DNA of 64,000 bases from Rhizobium phaseoli (GTDB lineage: Bacteria; Pseudomonadota; Alphaproteobacteria; Rhizobiales; Rhizobiaceae). The position numbers were made by a program, and so were the translations under genes. Positions 16,888-26,108 of this stretch are shown here, piece after piece. The DNA is taken from assembly GCF_003985125.1 (NCBI RefSeq), contig NZ_ML133568.1, forward strand, positions 124,001 to 188,000, read 5' to 3'. Within the stretch, counting starts at the first letter, position 1; the number at the start of each line of letters is the position of its first letter. The notes under the pieces are model-generated. The model worked only from the letters and a program-made list of their open reading frames with translations, was not told the DNA's origin and did no database searches.

Positions 16888-18792
16888 ATGCAAAAGTGGA
16901 AGAGGTTTGCGTTCGGCTTCGTGCTGGCCACGCTCGGTCTGACCGGTCTGGCCACCGCCGAGGACTACACCTCCTTGCCGCGCAAGGAGACGCTTATCGT
17001 CGAAAATCCGGAAGGGACGATCAAGAATCCCGGCTGGTTCAATATCTGGGTCAATGGCGGCGGCGGGGTATCGACCGGCCTGCAGCAGCTAACCATGGAT
17101 ACGCTCTGGTATATCGACCCCGAACAGGGGCTCGGCGGCGCGGCCTGGGACAATTCGCTCGCCGCCGACAAGCCGCAATATAATGCCGACTTCACCGAAA
17201 TGACCGTGAAACTGCGCAAGGGGCTCTTCTGGAGCGACGGCGTCGAATTCACGGCCGACGACGTCGTTTATACCGTCAAGACCCAGATGGATCATCCCGG
17301 CATGGTCTGGAGTGCGGCCTTCTCGGTGCAGGTGGCAAGCGTCGAGGCGACCGATCCCCAGACCGTGGTGTTCAAGCTGAAGAAGCCGAATTCGCGCTTC
17401 CACGCCATCTTCACCGTGCGCTGGAACGGCGCCTGGATCATGCCGAAGCACGTCTTCGAGAAGGTGGAGGATCCGCTCCGCTATGATTTCGCCAACCCGG
17501 TCTCGCTCGGCGCCTACAAGCTGAAGGCTTACGACCCGCAGGGCAAATGGTATACCTGGGAGAAGCGCGACGATTGGCAGCGGACTTCGCTTGCCCGCTT
17601 CGGCGAGCCGGCCCCGAAATATGTCACCTATACCGATCCGGGCCCGCCGGATAAGCGGACGATCGCCCAGCTCGAGCACAATCTCGACATCATTCACGAC
17701 AACACGCCGGAGGGCATGTTCACCCTCAAGGAGAAGTCGAAGACCATCGACACGTGGTTCCCGGGCTTCCCGTTCGCCCATCCAGATCCGACGCTACCGG
17801 CCGTCATCTTCAACACCCAGAATCCGCCCTTCGACAATGCCGACGTGCGCTGGGCGCTGGCGCTGCTGATCGACATCAAGGCGGTCGACATGGCGAGCTA
17901 TCGCGGGGCAGCAACGCTGTCTGCGCTCGGCGTGCCGCCGACGGCGGCAACGATGAAAGACTATCAGGCGCCGATGCAGGATTGGCTGAAGGACTTCGAG
18001 ATCGATACCGGCAAGAGCAAGATCAAGCCCTATGACCCGACAGTCGGGCAACAGATCGCCGATATCCTGCGTAAGCAGCCGAAGTTCAAGGACCAGATCC
18101 CGACAGATCCGGAAGCGATCAGCGGTGCCTTCGGCTATGGCTGGTGGAAACCGAATCCGAAAGCGGCCGGCGAACTTCTGGAAAAGGCAGGCTTCAAGAA
18201 ATCCGGCGGCAAATGGCTGACCCCGGATGGCCAGCCCTTCAAGATCCGGATGACGGTCGAAGGCGACACGCGCTCGGTCTTCACCCGCGCCGGCACGCTG
18301 ATTGCCCAGCAATGGGCGGCCTTCGGTATCGACGCGAAAGCCGTGCCCGCCGCGAAACTTTGGCAGACGGCGCTGCAGCCCGGCGATTTCCAGGTGGCGA
18401 TCGCCTGGAGCGTCGAAACCTGGGGCGGCGATCCCGACCTCTCCTTCTTCCTCGACAGCTGGCACTCGCAGTTCGTGGCGAAGAAGGGTGACGTTCAGCC
18501 GCCGCGCAACTGGCAGCGCTGGTCCAATCCGGAGCTCGACAAGATCATCGAGAGCATCCGCGGCATCAGTGCCGATGATCCCAAGGGCATGGAGCTCGGC
18601 AAGGATTATCTGAAGCTGGTCGCCAAAGAAATGCCGACGATCCCGCTGATGTCCTATAACGTCTTCACCTCGATGGATACGACCTATTGGACCGGCTATC
18701 CGACGATCAAGGACCCCTATACGGATCCGGTGCCGAACTGGGCGAACTCGCGGCTGATGATGGTCAAGCTGAAGCCGGCTCAGCCGCAATAA
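16888..18792 (+). CDS. ABC transporter substrate-binding protein, family 5 (periplasmic)
   Basis: A 634-residue exported receptor of the DppA/OppA fold. The signal peptide ends near residue 24 (TGLATAEDY). Family 5 features include TVKLRKGLFWSDGVEFTADD, PNSRFHAIFTVRWNGAW and the lobe LIAQQWAAFGIDAKAV. It is about 100 residues longer than typical DppA. ATG 16888 has GGGAGG 6 bp upstream. Family 5 receptors bind peptides but also oligosaccharides in several bacteria; next to a GH51 enzyme, an arabinose-containing oligosaccharide is the likely ligand. Confidence 0.9.
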   Translation: MQKWKRFAFGFVLATLGLTGLATAEDYTSLPRKETLIVENPEGTIKNPGWFNIWVNGGGGVSTGLQQLTMDTLWYIDPEQGLGGAAWDNSLAADKPQYNADFTEMTVKLRKGLFWSDGVEFTADDVVYTVKTQMDHPGMVWSAAFSVQVASVEATDPQTVVFKLKKPNSRFHAIFTVRWNGAWIMPKHVFEKVEDPLRYDFANPVSLGAYKLKAYDPQGKWYTWEKRDDWQRTSLARFGEPAPKYVTYTDPGPPDKRTIAQLEHNLDIIHDNTPEGMFTLKEKSKTIDTWFPGFPFAHPDPTLPAVIFNTQNPPFDNADVRWALALLIDIKAVDMASYRGAATLSALGVPPTAATMKDYQAPMQDWLKDFEIDTGKSKIKPYDPTVGQQIADILRKQPKFKDQIPTDPEAISGAFGYGWWKPNPKAAGELLEKAGFKKSGGKWLTPDGQPFKIRMTVEGDTRSVFTRAGTLIAQQWAAFGIDAKAVPAAKLWQTALQPGDFQVAIAWSVETWGGDPDLSFFLDSWHSQFVAKKGDVQPPRNWQRWSNPELDKIIESIRGISADDPKGMELGKDYLKLVAKEMPTIPLMSYNVFTSMDTTYWTGYPTIKDPYTDPVPNWANSRLMMVKLKPAQPQ

Positions 18793-18802
18793 CCCTCCCA
18801 AC

Positions 18803-18828
18803 GCCGGCGCGCAAGCCATCGCGCCGGC
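18803..18828 (+). terminator. intercistronic hairpin after the family 5 binding protein
   Basis: GCCGGCGCG (18803-18811) and CGCGCCGGC (18820-18828) are perfect 9-bp arms around an 8-base loop. There is no T-run. Such hairpins between binding protein and permease genes commonly stabilise the upstream message and lower downstream expression. Confidence 0.5.
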
Positions 18829-18912
18829 CCCCTCATCGACGGGCATGTGGCCTGAAACCGCCGCTGCTCGTCGATCCTTTCAAGAAGGGAAGCAGAGAGG
18901 TAACTCCGACTT

Positions 18913-19917
18913 ATGACGTCCTATCTGATCTTTGTGCTGAAGCGGTTCGGTCAGTTTCTCCTCGTCGTATTCCTCGGCGTGACGATCACCTTCTTCGTCA
19001 CCCACATGACCCCGATCGATCCGGTCGAAGAAAGCATAGGCGCCATCACGCAGATGGGTCAGTCCGATCCGAACGCGATCGAGCTGATGCGTCAGTCGCT
19101 GCGCGAGCTCTATGGAATGCAGGGTTCGATCTGGCAGCAATATGTGCATTTCTGGCTGCGGCTTGCGACCGGCGATCTCGGTCCCTCGCTCTCGGCCTTT
19201 CCGACCCCCGTTTCGACAATCATCCTGCGATCGCTCCCCTGGACGATCGGGCTGATGACGGTGTCGACGCTGATCACCTTCGTGCTCGGTAATGCGATCG
19301 GCGCGCTCGCCGGCTATTACCGCAAGGACATGGTGCTGAAGGCCGTCAGCCTCGTCTTCATCGCGCTGCTGCCCATTCCTTATTATATTCTCGCCTTCGT
19401 GCTGCTCATCGTCTTCGGCTTCATTTGGCCAGTGCTGCCGATCAATGGCGGCTATGAGATGAACGCCAATCTGGACCTCTCCTTCGCTCTCGTCGTCGAT
19501 ATTCTCAAACATTCGATCCTACCGGCCCTGTCGCTGATCCTTGTCGGCGCCGGCAGCTGGCTGATCGGCATGCGGGCGCTGGTTTCCAACATCATCACCG
19601 ACGACTATGTAGTCTTTGCCGAGCTCGGCGGCGTGCCTAAGAGGAAGATCTTGCGCTCCTACATCGCCCGCAACGCCATGGTGCCGCAATTCACCGGGCT
19701 TGCCATGTCGCTCGGCGCGATTTTCAACGGCACCGTCATCACCGAGATCGTCTTCGGCTATCCCGGCATCGGCAATCTGCTGATCGAAGCGGTGCATGCC
19801 GGCGACTACAGCCTGGTGCTCGGCCTCAGCGCGCTGTCGATCGTCGGCGTCGCCGCCGCGGTCTTCATCATCGACGTGCTGAGCCCGCTCATCGATCCGC
19901 GCATCAAGGTGGAATAG
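18913..19917 (+). CDS. peptide-type ABC transporter permease (DppB-like)
   Basis: Inner-membrane subunit of 334 residues. Helix 1 is followed by a long periplasmic region (THMTPIDPVEESIGAI), then five more hydrophobic helices. The permease signature loop is in FAELGGVPKRKILRSYIARN and the C-terminal GTVITEIVFGYPGIGNLLIE is typical of DppB. It precedes the second permease by 2 bp. Confidence 0.9.
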   Translation: MTSYLIFVLKRFGQFLLVVFLGVTITFFVTHMTPIDPVEESIGAITQMGQSDPNAIELMRQSLRELYGMQGSIWQQYVHFWLRLATGDLGPSLSAFPTPVSTIILRSLPWTIGLMTVSTLITFVLGNAIGALAGYYRKDMVLKAVSLVFIALLPIPYYILAFVLLIVFGFIWPVLPINGGYEMNANLDLSFALVVDILKHSILPALSLILVGAGSWLIGMRALVSNIITDDYVVFAELGGVPKRKILRSYIARNAMVPQFTGLAMSLGAIFNGTVITEIVFGYPGIGNLLIEAVHAGDYSLVLGLSALSIVGVAAAVFIIDVLSPLIDPRIKVE

Positions 19918-19919
19918 CC

Positions 19920-20777
19920 ATGTTTACCATCATTCGTGACCTCTCGCGCCACAACATGGAATTCCTCTGCGGCCTGCTGCTCTTTGCCGTCATCGTCGGC
20001 CTGGTGATCCTGTCCTATTTCTCGCCCTACGGGCCGACCGACATCTATCTGCTGCCGCCCGACATGCCGCCGGACGGCGAATATTGGCTGGGCACCACCT
20101 CACGTGGCCAGGATGTGTTCTGGCAGCTGACGACGGGGCTGCGCAACACGCTCTATTTCGGCATCGGCGTCGCCTTTCTCTCGCGCATCATCTCGCTGGT
20201 CGTCGGCCTGGTCGCCGGTTATGCCGGCGGGGCGGTCGACCGGGTGCTGATGGCGATCAACGACAGCGTCATGGTCATCCCGCAATTTCCGCTGCTGATC
20301 CTTTTCTATTTCGTGCTGAAGGACAACATGACCTGGGTGGCGCTGATCGTCATCATGGCCTCGCTCGGCTGGTCCTATGATGCGCGGCTGATCCGCTCCG
20401 TGGCGCTCGGCCTGAAGACCAGGCCGTTTACCACGCAGAGCGTCTATTCCGGCATGACCATGCGCAAGATCCTCGTCGAGGAGCACCTGCCCTATGTGCT
20501 GCCGATCGTCTTCGCCACGACGATGAACAACATGATCTGGTCGATCGGCATGGAGATCACCCTGTCGGTGCTCGGCTTCACCGATATCGAGACGCCGACC
20601 ATGGGCATGATGATCTACTGGGCGAATGCGCATTCCGCGATGATATCAGGCATATGGTGGTGGGTCGCCGCCCCCGTCGCCGTCATCGTCATTCTCTTCC
20701 TGGCGCTGTTCCTGCTGTCCATGTCGATGAATGAATACAATGATCCGCGCAGCCGGCTCAACCGGATGGGAAGTTAG
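19920..20777 (+). CDS. peptide-type ABC transporter permease (DppC-like)
   Basis: Inner-membrane subunit of 285 residues. It shows the DppC N-terminal segment YWLGTTSRGQDVFWQLTTGL, then hydrophobic helices with the loop TMRKILVEEHLPYVLPIVF in place of the usual EAA motif. It pairs with the preceding permease. One base separates it from the first ATPase gene. Confidence 0.9.
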   Translation: MFTIIRDLSRHNMEFLCGLLLFAVIVGLVILSYFSPYGPTDIYLLPPDMPPDGEYWLGTTSRGQDVFWQLTTGLRNTLYFGIGVAFLSRIISLVVGLVAGYAGGAVDRVLMAINDSVMVIPQFPLLILFYFVLKDNMTWVALIVIMASLGWSYDARLIRSVALGLKTRPFTTQSVYSGMTMRKILVEEHLPYVLPIVFATTMNNMIWSIGMEITLSVLGFTDIETPTMGMMIYWANAHSAMISGIWWWVAAPVAVIVILFLALFLLSMSMNEYNDPRSRLNRMGS

Positions 20778-20778
20778 C

Positions 20779-21768
20779 ATGGACCCTTTGGTCGAAATCG
20801 AGAATCTCAAAGCCTATTATCGCGCCTTCCTCTACGGCGTCGATCGCGAAGTGCGTGCCGTCGACGATATCAGCCTGACGATCGGCCGCGGCGAGGTCTA
20901 TGGCGTCGCCGGAGAATCGAGCAGCGGCAAGACGACCCTGATCAAGACCATTGCCGGCGCCATCCGGCCGCCGCTGAGGGTCGTGTCGGGCAAGGTCAAA
21001 TTCCATTTCGCCGGCGGCACCCAGGATATCTACGCGATGACGCCGGAAGAGCGCATGGCGCTGCGCTGGCGGCATCTGTCCTATATCATGCAGGGCTCGA
21101 TGAACGTACTCAATCCGGTGCGCCGGATCCGCCATTCCTTCACCGACTTCGCCTTCCGCCATATGCAGGTCAGCAAGCCGGTCTTCTTTGAGAAGGTCGC
21201 CACCCATCTGCAGCGGCTGAAGCTCGATCCGCATCTGCTCGACGCTTATCCGCACGAACTCTCCGGCGGCATGCGCCAGCGCACGACCATTGCGCTCGCC
21301 ACCATCCTGACGCCGGAATTCATCATCGCCGACGAGCCGACGACGGCGCTCGACGTCATCGTCCAGCGCGACGTGCTGCAGATGATCCGCGACATCCAAC
21401 GCGAGATGGGCTCGTCCTTCCTGTTCGTCACCCATGACATGGGCGTCCACGCCACGGTTTCCGATCGTATCGGCATCGTCTATGCCGGGCGTCTCGTCGA
21501 GGAAGCGCCGACCGCCAAGCTCTTCAGCATGCCGCTCCACCCCTATACCCAGCATCTGGTCGGCAGCCTGCCGCGCATCGGCGATGCCTCGACGCGGCCA
21601 TCGCTCGAGGGCCGTCCGCCGAACCTCGCCATGCCACCGGAAGGCTGCCGTTTCCATCCGCGCTGTCCGAAGCGGATGGATATCTGCTCGCAGAAGGTGC
21701 CGCCGCTCGTCACCGTCCAGCCTGGGCGGCGGGTGGCCTGTTTTGCAGTTACGGGAGATCAGCTTTGA
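20779..21768 (+). CDS. peptide-type ABC transporter ATP-binding protein (DppD-like)
   Basis: Cytoplasmic ATPase of 329 residues. Walker A is GESSSGKTTL, the signature is LSGGMRQRTTIALA, Walker B is FIIADEPTTALDV and the switch histidine is in FVTHDMGVH. The C-terminal oligopeptide extension has the cysteine cluster CRFHPRCPKRMDIC. An in-frame ATG exists at 20731, but ATG 20779 falls one base after the previous stop. Confidence 0.92.
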   Translation: MDPLVEIENLKAYYRAFLYGVDREVRAVDDISLTIGRGEVYGVAGESSSGKTTLIKTIAGAIRPPLRVVSGKVKFHFAGGTQDIYAMTPEERMALRWRHLSYIMQGSMNVLNPVRRIRHSFTDFAFRHMQVSKPVFFEKVATHLQRLKLDPHLLDAYPHELSGGMRQRTTIALATILTPEFIIADEPTTALDVIVQRDVLQMIRDIQREMGSSFLFVTHDMGVHATVSDRIGIVYAGRLVEEAPTAKLFSMPLHPYTQHLVGSLPRIGDASTRPSLEGRPPNLAMPPEGCRFHPRCPKRMDICSQKVPPLVTVQPGRRVACFAVTGDQL

Positions 21769-22577
21769 CGGCTCTGCTTCACCTCTCGAATGTCACGAAA
21801 ATCTACCGCCAGGGCGGCATGCTCGGCCGGCGGCTGATCACGGCGGTCAAGGATGTCAGCTTCGAAGTCGGGGCGGAACCGGAGATCCTGTCGATCGTCG
21901 GCGAATCCGGCTCGGGCAAATCGACGATCGCGGCGATGATCCTGGGGCAGACCGAACCGACGGAAGGGCGGCTGGAATTTGCCGGCAAGACCGTCTCGAT
22001 CCATAGCCGATCCGAACGCACGGCGTTCATGAAGGAGGTCCAGCCGGTGCTGCAGAACCCCTTCGAAGCCTTCAATCCGCTGAAACGGGTCGATCGCTAC
22101 CTCTTCGAGACGGCCCGTAATTTCTCCGCCTCGGGAAAGCGACCGGACCGCAAAGAGGCCGAGCGCATGGCCGATGCCGCGCTCCATCATGTCGGCCTGA
22201 CGCTGGAAGAGATAAAAGGCCGCTTTCCACACGAACTCTCCGGCGGCCAGCTCCAACGGGTCGCCATCGCCCGCGCGCTGATCCCGCAGCCCCGCCTGCT
22301 GGTTGCCGACGAGCCGGTCTCCATGGTCGATGCGTCGCTTCGCATGGCGATCGTCAACCTGTTCGGCCGCCTGAAAAACGAACTCGGCCTTTCGATCATC
22401 TACATCACCCACGACCTCGCCACCGCCTATTACATCAGCGACAACATCATCATCATGCGCAAGGGCGAAATCGTCGAACGCGGCCAGGCCCGCCCCGTGC
22501 TTGATAATCCGCAACACCCCTATTCGCGCGCGCTGAAGGATGCGGTGCTGGCGGCGGAGTTTGGTGAGGCGGTGTGA
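21765..22577 (+). CDS. peptide-type ABC transporter ATP-binding protein (DppF-like)
   Basis: Second ATPase, 270 residues. Walker A is GESGSGKSTI, the signature is [15 protein letters not shown], Walker B is LLVADEPVSMVDAS and the switch histidine is in YITHDLATA. The start is TTG 21765, with GGGAG 7 bp upstream, overlapping the previous stop by 4 bases. It lacks the usual C-terminal oligopeptide extension, so it is shorter than DppF (about 330). It closes the five-gene importer. Confidence 0.92.
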   Translation: MTALLHLSNVTKIYRQGGMLGRRLITAVKDVSFEVGAEPEILSIVGESGSGKSTIAAMILGQTEPTEGRLEFAGKTVSIHSRSERTAFMKEVQPVLQNPFEAFNPLKRVDRYLFETARNFSASGKRPDRKEAERMADAALHHVGLTLEEIKGRFPHELSGGQLQRVAIARALIPQPRLLVADEPVSMVDASLRMAIVNLFGRLKNELGLSIIYITHDLATAYYISDNIIIMRKGEIVERGQARPVLDNPQHPYSRALKDAVLAAEFGEAV

Positions 22578-22688
22578 GTGGCTTGAAGCGGATATTTCGG
22601 TGGCGGCCGCCGCTGCAGCTGAAGCAGGCGCCAGGTAGCCTCCACGCCGACGGCGTGCTATTCTGTCGGTAAATATCAAGGTGAAGCT

Positions 22689-23282
22689 ATGCGCCGGTTT
22701 CTTACATCGGTAGCGTTGTTTTTATCAGCGACCGCGGCGGCCGCGGGTGATCCCTTGTTCGATGCCGTTTCAGCAGGAAACACCGTTGCCGTAGAGCAAT
22801 TTCTAGCTTCGGGTACCGATGTCAACAGCCGCACCCGCGATCAGGCAACACCACTCATCAACGCCGCGCTTGCAAAGCAACTGGCCGTTGCCGAGTTGTT
22901 AATAAAAAGAAATGCCGATGTCATGGCAAGGAATTCAGGCGGCTTTACGCCCCTTCACGCTGCGGCATTTTCGGGTAGCGTACCCATCAGCAAGCTGCTC
23001 CTAGACCACGGAGCAATTCTCGACGATGCGTCCAACAAAGCGGGTGTTACGCCGCTCATGGTTGCGGGCGAAGAGAACCATGTCCTCCTCGCGGAGTTTT
23101 TCCTCGCCAATGGGGCCGATGTCACCCACGCCGAGGTTCACGGCTACGCGCCGATCACGAGGGCTATGTGGAAAGGCAATTTCGATATCGTCCGCCTCTT
23201 CAAGCGACATGGTGTGTCGTGCCCTCCGGCCAGCGTTCTCGGCGCGGATAATTACGCTAAGTGCATGGAAATACACGAATAA
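22689..23282 (+). CDS. exported ankyrin-repeat protein
   Basis: A 197-residue protein with a Sec signal peptide (cleavage near ATAAAAGDP, residue about 20). About four ankyrin repeats follow, e.g. DQATPLINAALAKQLAVAEL, GGFTPLHAAAFSGSVPISKL and AGVTPLMVAGEENHVLLAEF, each ending in a DV/AI turn. It should be a periplasmic protein-binding module. It lies 13 bp before a secreted YHS-domain gene, so the two probably work together; the partner and role are not known. Confidence 0.85.
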   Translation: MRRFLTSVALFLSATAAAAGDPLFDAVSAGNTVAVEQFLASGTDVNSRTRDQATPLINAALAKQLAVAELLIKRNADVMARNSGGFTPLHAAAFSGSVPISKLLLDHGAILDDASNKAGVTPLMVAGEENHVLLAEFFLANGADVTHAEVHGYAPITRAMWKGNFDIVRLFKRHGVSCPPASVLGADNYAKCMEIHE

Positions 23283-23295
23283 ACAGGAGACGCAA

Positions 23296-23799
23296 ATGCA
23301 TTCTGGAAACGGGACACAATGCATTGGTCGATCTTTGGCAGTGATCGGCCTAGCTGTCGCAGGCGCTGTCGGCGGATCGCCGGCCATGGCCAACGACTCG
23401 GTAAACACGGGGTACTTCGGTGGCGTCGCTATCATGGGATACGACACTGTCGCCTACTTTACCGAAGGCAAAGCGACGAAAGGTTCGGAAAAAATTTCCT
23501 ACGAATGGATGGGGACTCCCTGGCATTTCGCAAATGCCAAACATCGCGAGATGTTTATGAGCGAACCGCTTAGATACGCGCCGCAATACGGCGGCTACTG
23601 CACGGGCGAGGTGAGTGGCGGGTCTGTCACGGTCAACATCGATCCGGAAGCCTTCAAGATCGTCGAAGGCAAGCTTTATCTGATGTATGACAAGGCGGAT
23701 GCGGAGGACTTTGCCGCGCATCCGGCAGACACTGTTGCCAAGGCGGATGCCAGATGGGCGAAGGTCTCGGCCGATCTCGAACTCGATCAGTATCACTGA
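23296..23799 (+). CDS. secreted YHS-domain protein
   Basis: A 167-residue protein with a signal peptide ending near SPAMANDS (residue about 33). The YHS core includes AIMGYDTVAYFTEGKATKGS, FANAKHREMFMSEP and APQYGGYCTGEVSGG. YHS domains occur in proteins linked to metal handling, though the metal residues here are not the classical cysteine pair. ATG 23296 has AGGAG 6 bp upstream. It is expressed with the ankyrin gene. Confidence 0.83.
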   Translation: MHSGNGTQCIGRSLAVIGLAVAGAVGGSPAMANDSVNTGYFGGVAIMGYDTVAYFTEGKATKGSEKISYEWMGTPWHFANAKHREMFMSEPLRYAPQYGGYCTGEVSGGSVTVNIDPEAFKIVEGKLYLMYDKADAEDFAAHPADTVAKADARWAKVSADLELDQYH

Positions 23800-23814
23800 C
23801 GGACTGGCAGGGCT

Positions 23815-25977
23815 CTATTGGGCAGGCGAAAAATAGAAAACCTTGGTCGAATTTACGTAAGCATAGCTGGTTTCGTCGGCCGGGTTTGGGTGTCTGTAGA
23901 CCGGGCCGCAGTCGGGCCGGCCAAATGCGTTTTCACTTTGCTCGCAAAGCAGGTCTCCTTTGACAGAAACCTTCTCGGTCATCATCTGGGATGCCGAGCG
24001 GAATGCGGCCTTACCGTCCAGTTGGACTTGCATTAGCGCAGGGCTTTCGGACGGCTCGGTCTTTCCTCGCAGAAGCTTGCCTATGACTGTGGCCGCGATC
24101 TCGGCACCCTTCAACCGATTTTGCTCATTCCCCTGGAAACCAAACGGCCATTCCGGCAGTCCGGCCTTGCGCAACGCGTCCAGGATAAATGCCAAATCCT
24201 CGTCCCTGAAATGGGCATAGCCGAGCCGCCAGGAAGCGAGGCAGTCACGCCCCCCGAGAAGACGTTCAGCCTCGGCGACAGTCGCTCGAGCCTCATCCAT
24301 GCGACCGACACGGACATAGGCCATGGCGAGAGCGGTAACGAACTCGCCGTTGCCTTGGGAGCCATAGCCCGCGCGTTTGAAACTGTCTATTGCCCTCTCG
24401 TAGTCACGTTGCAGATAAAAAATCATGCCAGCCGTATATCGGTCGACAGCGGAGGGGTTCGGATCGATCCTGAGCGCCTTCTCGACAGCCGCAGCGGCAT
24501 CGGCGTGATTGCCCGATATCAATTGAACATATGCAGCCGCCATATGGGCTTCAGCGTCGGCGGGGCCGACTGACACGGCCTTCTGCGCGGAGGCGATCGC
24601 CTGCTCGTAACGTCGGTCCACGACCTGCATGATAGCGAGGACCGCATAAGGCGACGGCAGTTCGGGATCGAGGGCGAGTGCGCGACTTGCCTTATCGTAG
24701 GCTCTTTTTCGCGCCAGTGCACTCTGGAGGACGTCATCATACGCGCTTCGCCAGACATAGGCCGTCGCGTGCGCATCGGACGCGAAGGCTTCGGCAAAGC
24801 CGCTATCGAGTTCCTCCGCCTTCTCAAACAGCGCCAATGCCTCCAGCATCCGAGAACGGCGTCCGGTACGGGCCGCCTGCTCGGCACGCAGATAATAGTC
24901 ATATGCCTCGAGATTGGCGGTCGGCGGGCGGGCAATTCGCTCTGCTTCGGACGGGGAGAGTTCCAGACCGAGCGCATTAGCGATCTGGCGGCTCATCGAA
25001 TCCTGCACAGCAAACACGTCGGCGCCGCTGCGATCAAACCGATTGGCCCACAGATGGTCGCCGCTCTCGGTGTCGACCAGTTGCGCGTTGACGCGCATCA
25101 GGTCGCCCATTCGCTGCACACTGCCCTCCACGATATAACGCACGCCGAGATCACGGCGTATGTCCGCCAGCACGTGAGGTTTATCCTTGTAGGCAAAGAC
25201 GGAATTTTCGGAAATGACATCAAATTTCGACAACCTGGCGAGATCTGTAATCAGGTTGTCGGTAATGCCATCGGCGAAATAATCCTGGGTTTGGTCACTC
25301 AAATTGGCGAAGGGCAGGACCGCGATCGATGCGCGTTGTTTATGCGGCCATTGCCATGCGAAGACTGTCGCACTGGCGGCGATCAATAATCCTGCCAGCG
25401 CCAACAGCGCCATACTCCGGGGCCTTGCCCGAGGGGAGAAGACGACTTTGCCGGTGTGGGCTGGGTCGAGCAGGACGCAATACACGCGAACCGGGTCCGC
25501 TATGTTTTTCAGTCGATGTTCGCCGAGTGCCGAGAAACCGACATCGACCTTGTGCGCGACGTGGTCGAATGCGGTACCGGAGATGAAAATTCCGCCAGGT
25601 TCGGCAATCGCTTGCAGACGGGCGGCAATGTTGACGCCGTCGCCATAGATGTCATCGCCTTCAACAATAATGTCGCCGAGATTGATCCCGATGCGAAACC
25701 GAATGCGCTGTTCCGCAGGAAGTCCCGGGTCTCTGCCGGACATTCCCCGCTGGATTACGGCCGCGCATTGAACCGCGTCCACAACGCTAGCAAACTCGAC
25801 CAGCGCCCCGTCACCCATGAGTTTGATGATCCGGCCATGGTGCTCTTCGATGGCGGAATCGACCAGCTCCCGACGGCAGGCCTTCAACCGCTCAAGCGTG
25901 CCGCCCTCATCCGCGCCCATGAGACGACTATAGCCTACCACGTCCGCGGAAAGTATCGCGGCGAGACGCCTCTCCAT
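23815..25977 (-). CDS. class III adenylate/guanylate cyclase with TolB-like and TPR region, membrane-bound
   Basis: A 720-residue protein. Residues 1 to about 175 are a class III cyclase homology domain with metal aspartates D12 (SADVVGYSR) and D56 (MGDGALVEF) and GDGVNIAARLQ. A single membrane helix lies near residues 188-210 (MALLALAGLLIAASATVFAW). A TolB-like module follows (SIAVLPFANLSDQTQDYFAD, RYIVEGSVQRMG, HLWANRFDRS), then several TPR repeats. The N-terminal cyclase places catalysis in the cytoplasm with TPRs outside. A homologue without the helix is encoded at 35905-37674. The last 90 residues after the TPRs are not recognised. Confidence 0.88.
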   Translation of the reverse strand: MERRLAAILSADVVGYSRLMGADEGGTLERLKACRRELVDSAIEEHHGRIIKLMGDGALVEFASVVDAVQCAAVIQRGMSGRDPGLPAEQRIRFRIGINLGDIIVEGDDIYGDGVNIAARLQAIAEPGGIFISGTAFDHVAHKVDVGFSALGEHRLKNIADPVRVYCVLLDPAHTGKVVFSPRARPRSMALLALAGLLIAASATVFAWQWPHKQRASIAVLPFANLSDQTQDYFADGITDNLITDLARLSKFDVISENSVFAYKDKPHVLADIRRDLGVRYIVEGSVQRMGDLMRVNAQLVDTESGDHLWANRFDRSGADVFAVQDSMSRQIANALGLELSPSEAERIARPPTANLEAYDYYLRAEQAARTGRRSRMLEALALFEKAEELDSGFAEAFASDAHATAYVWRSAYDDVLQSALARKRAYDKASRALALDPELPSPYAVLAIMQVVDRRYEQAIASAQKAVSVGPADAEAHMAAAYVQLISGNHADAAAAVEKALRIDPNPSAVDRYTAGMIFYLQRDYERAIDSFKRAGYGSQGNGEFVTALAMAYVRVGRMDEARATVAEAERLLGGRDCLASWRLGYAHFRDEDLAFILDALRKAGLPEWPFGFQGNEQNRLKGAEIAATVIGKLLRGKTEPSESPALMQVQLDGKAAFRSASQMMTEKVSVKGDLLCEQSENAFGRPDCGPVYRHPNPADETSYAYVNSTKVFYFSPAQ

Positions 25978-26108
25978 TTCTCAGCCCACCCTTTCGATAC
26001 AGGGAGCTGGACATCTTACCACGCCCGAGGGCGCGCTGGCACCGGACTCGGGTTTTTATCGGCAGGCGTTGCGGCCCTTTGAGACAGGAGGCGTTCGTCG
26101 GTAATTCC

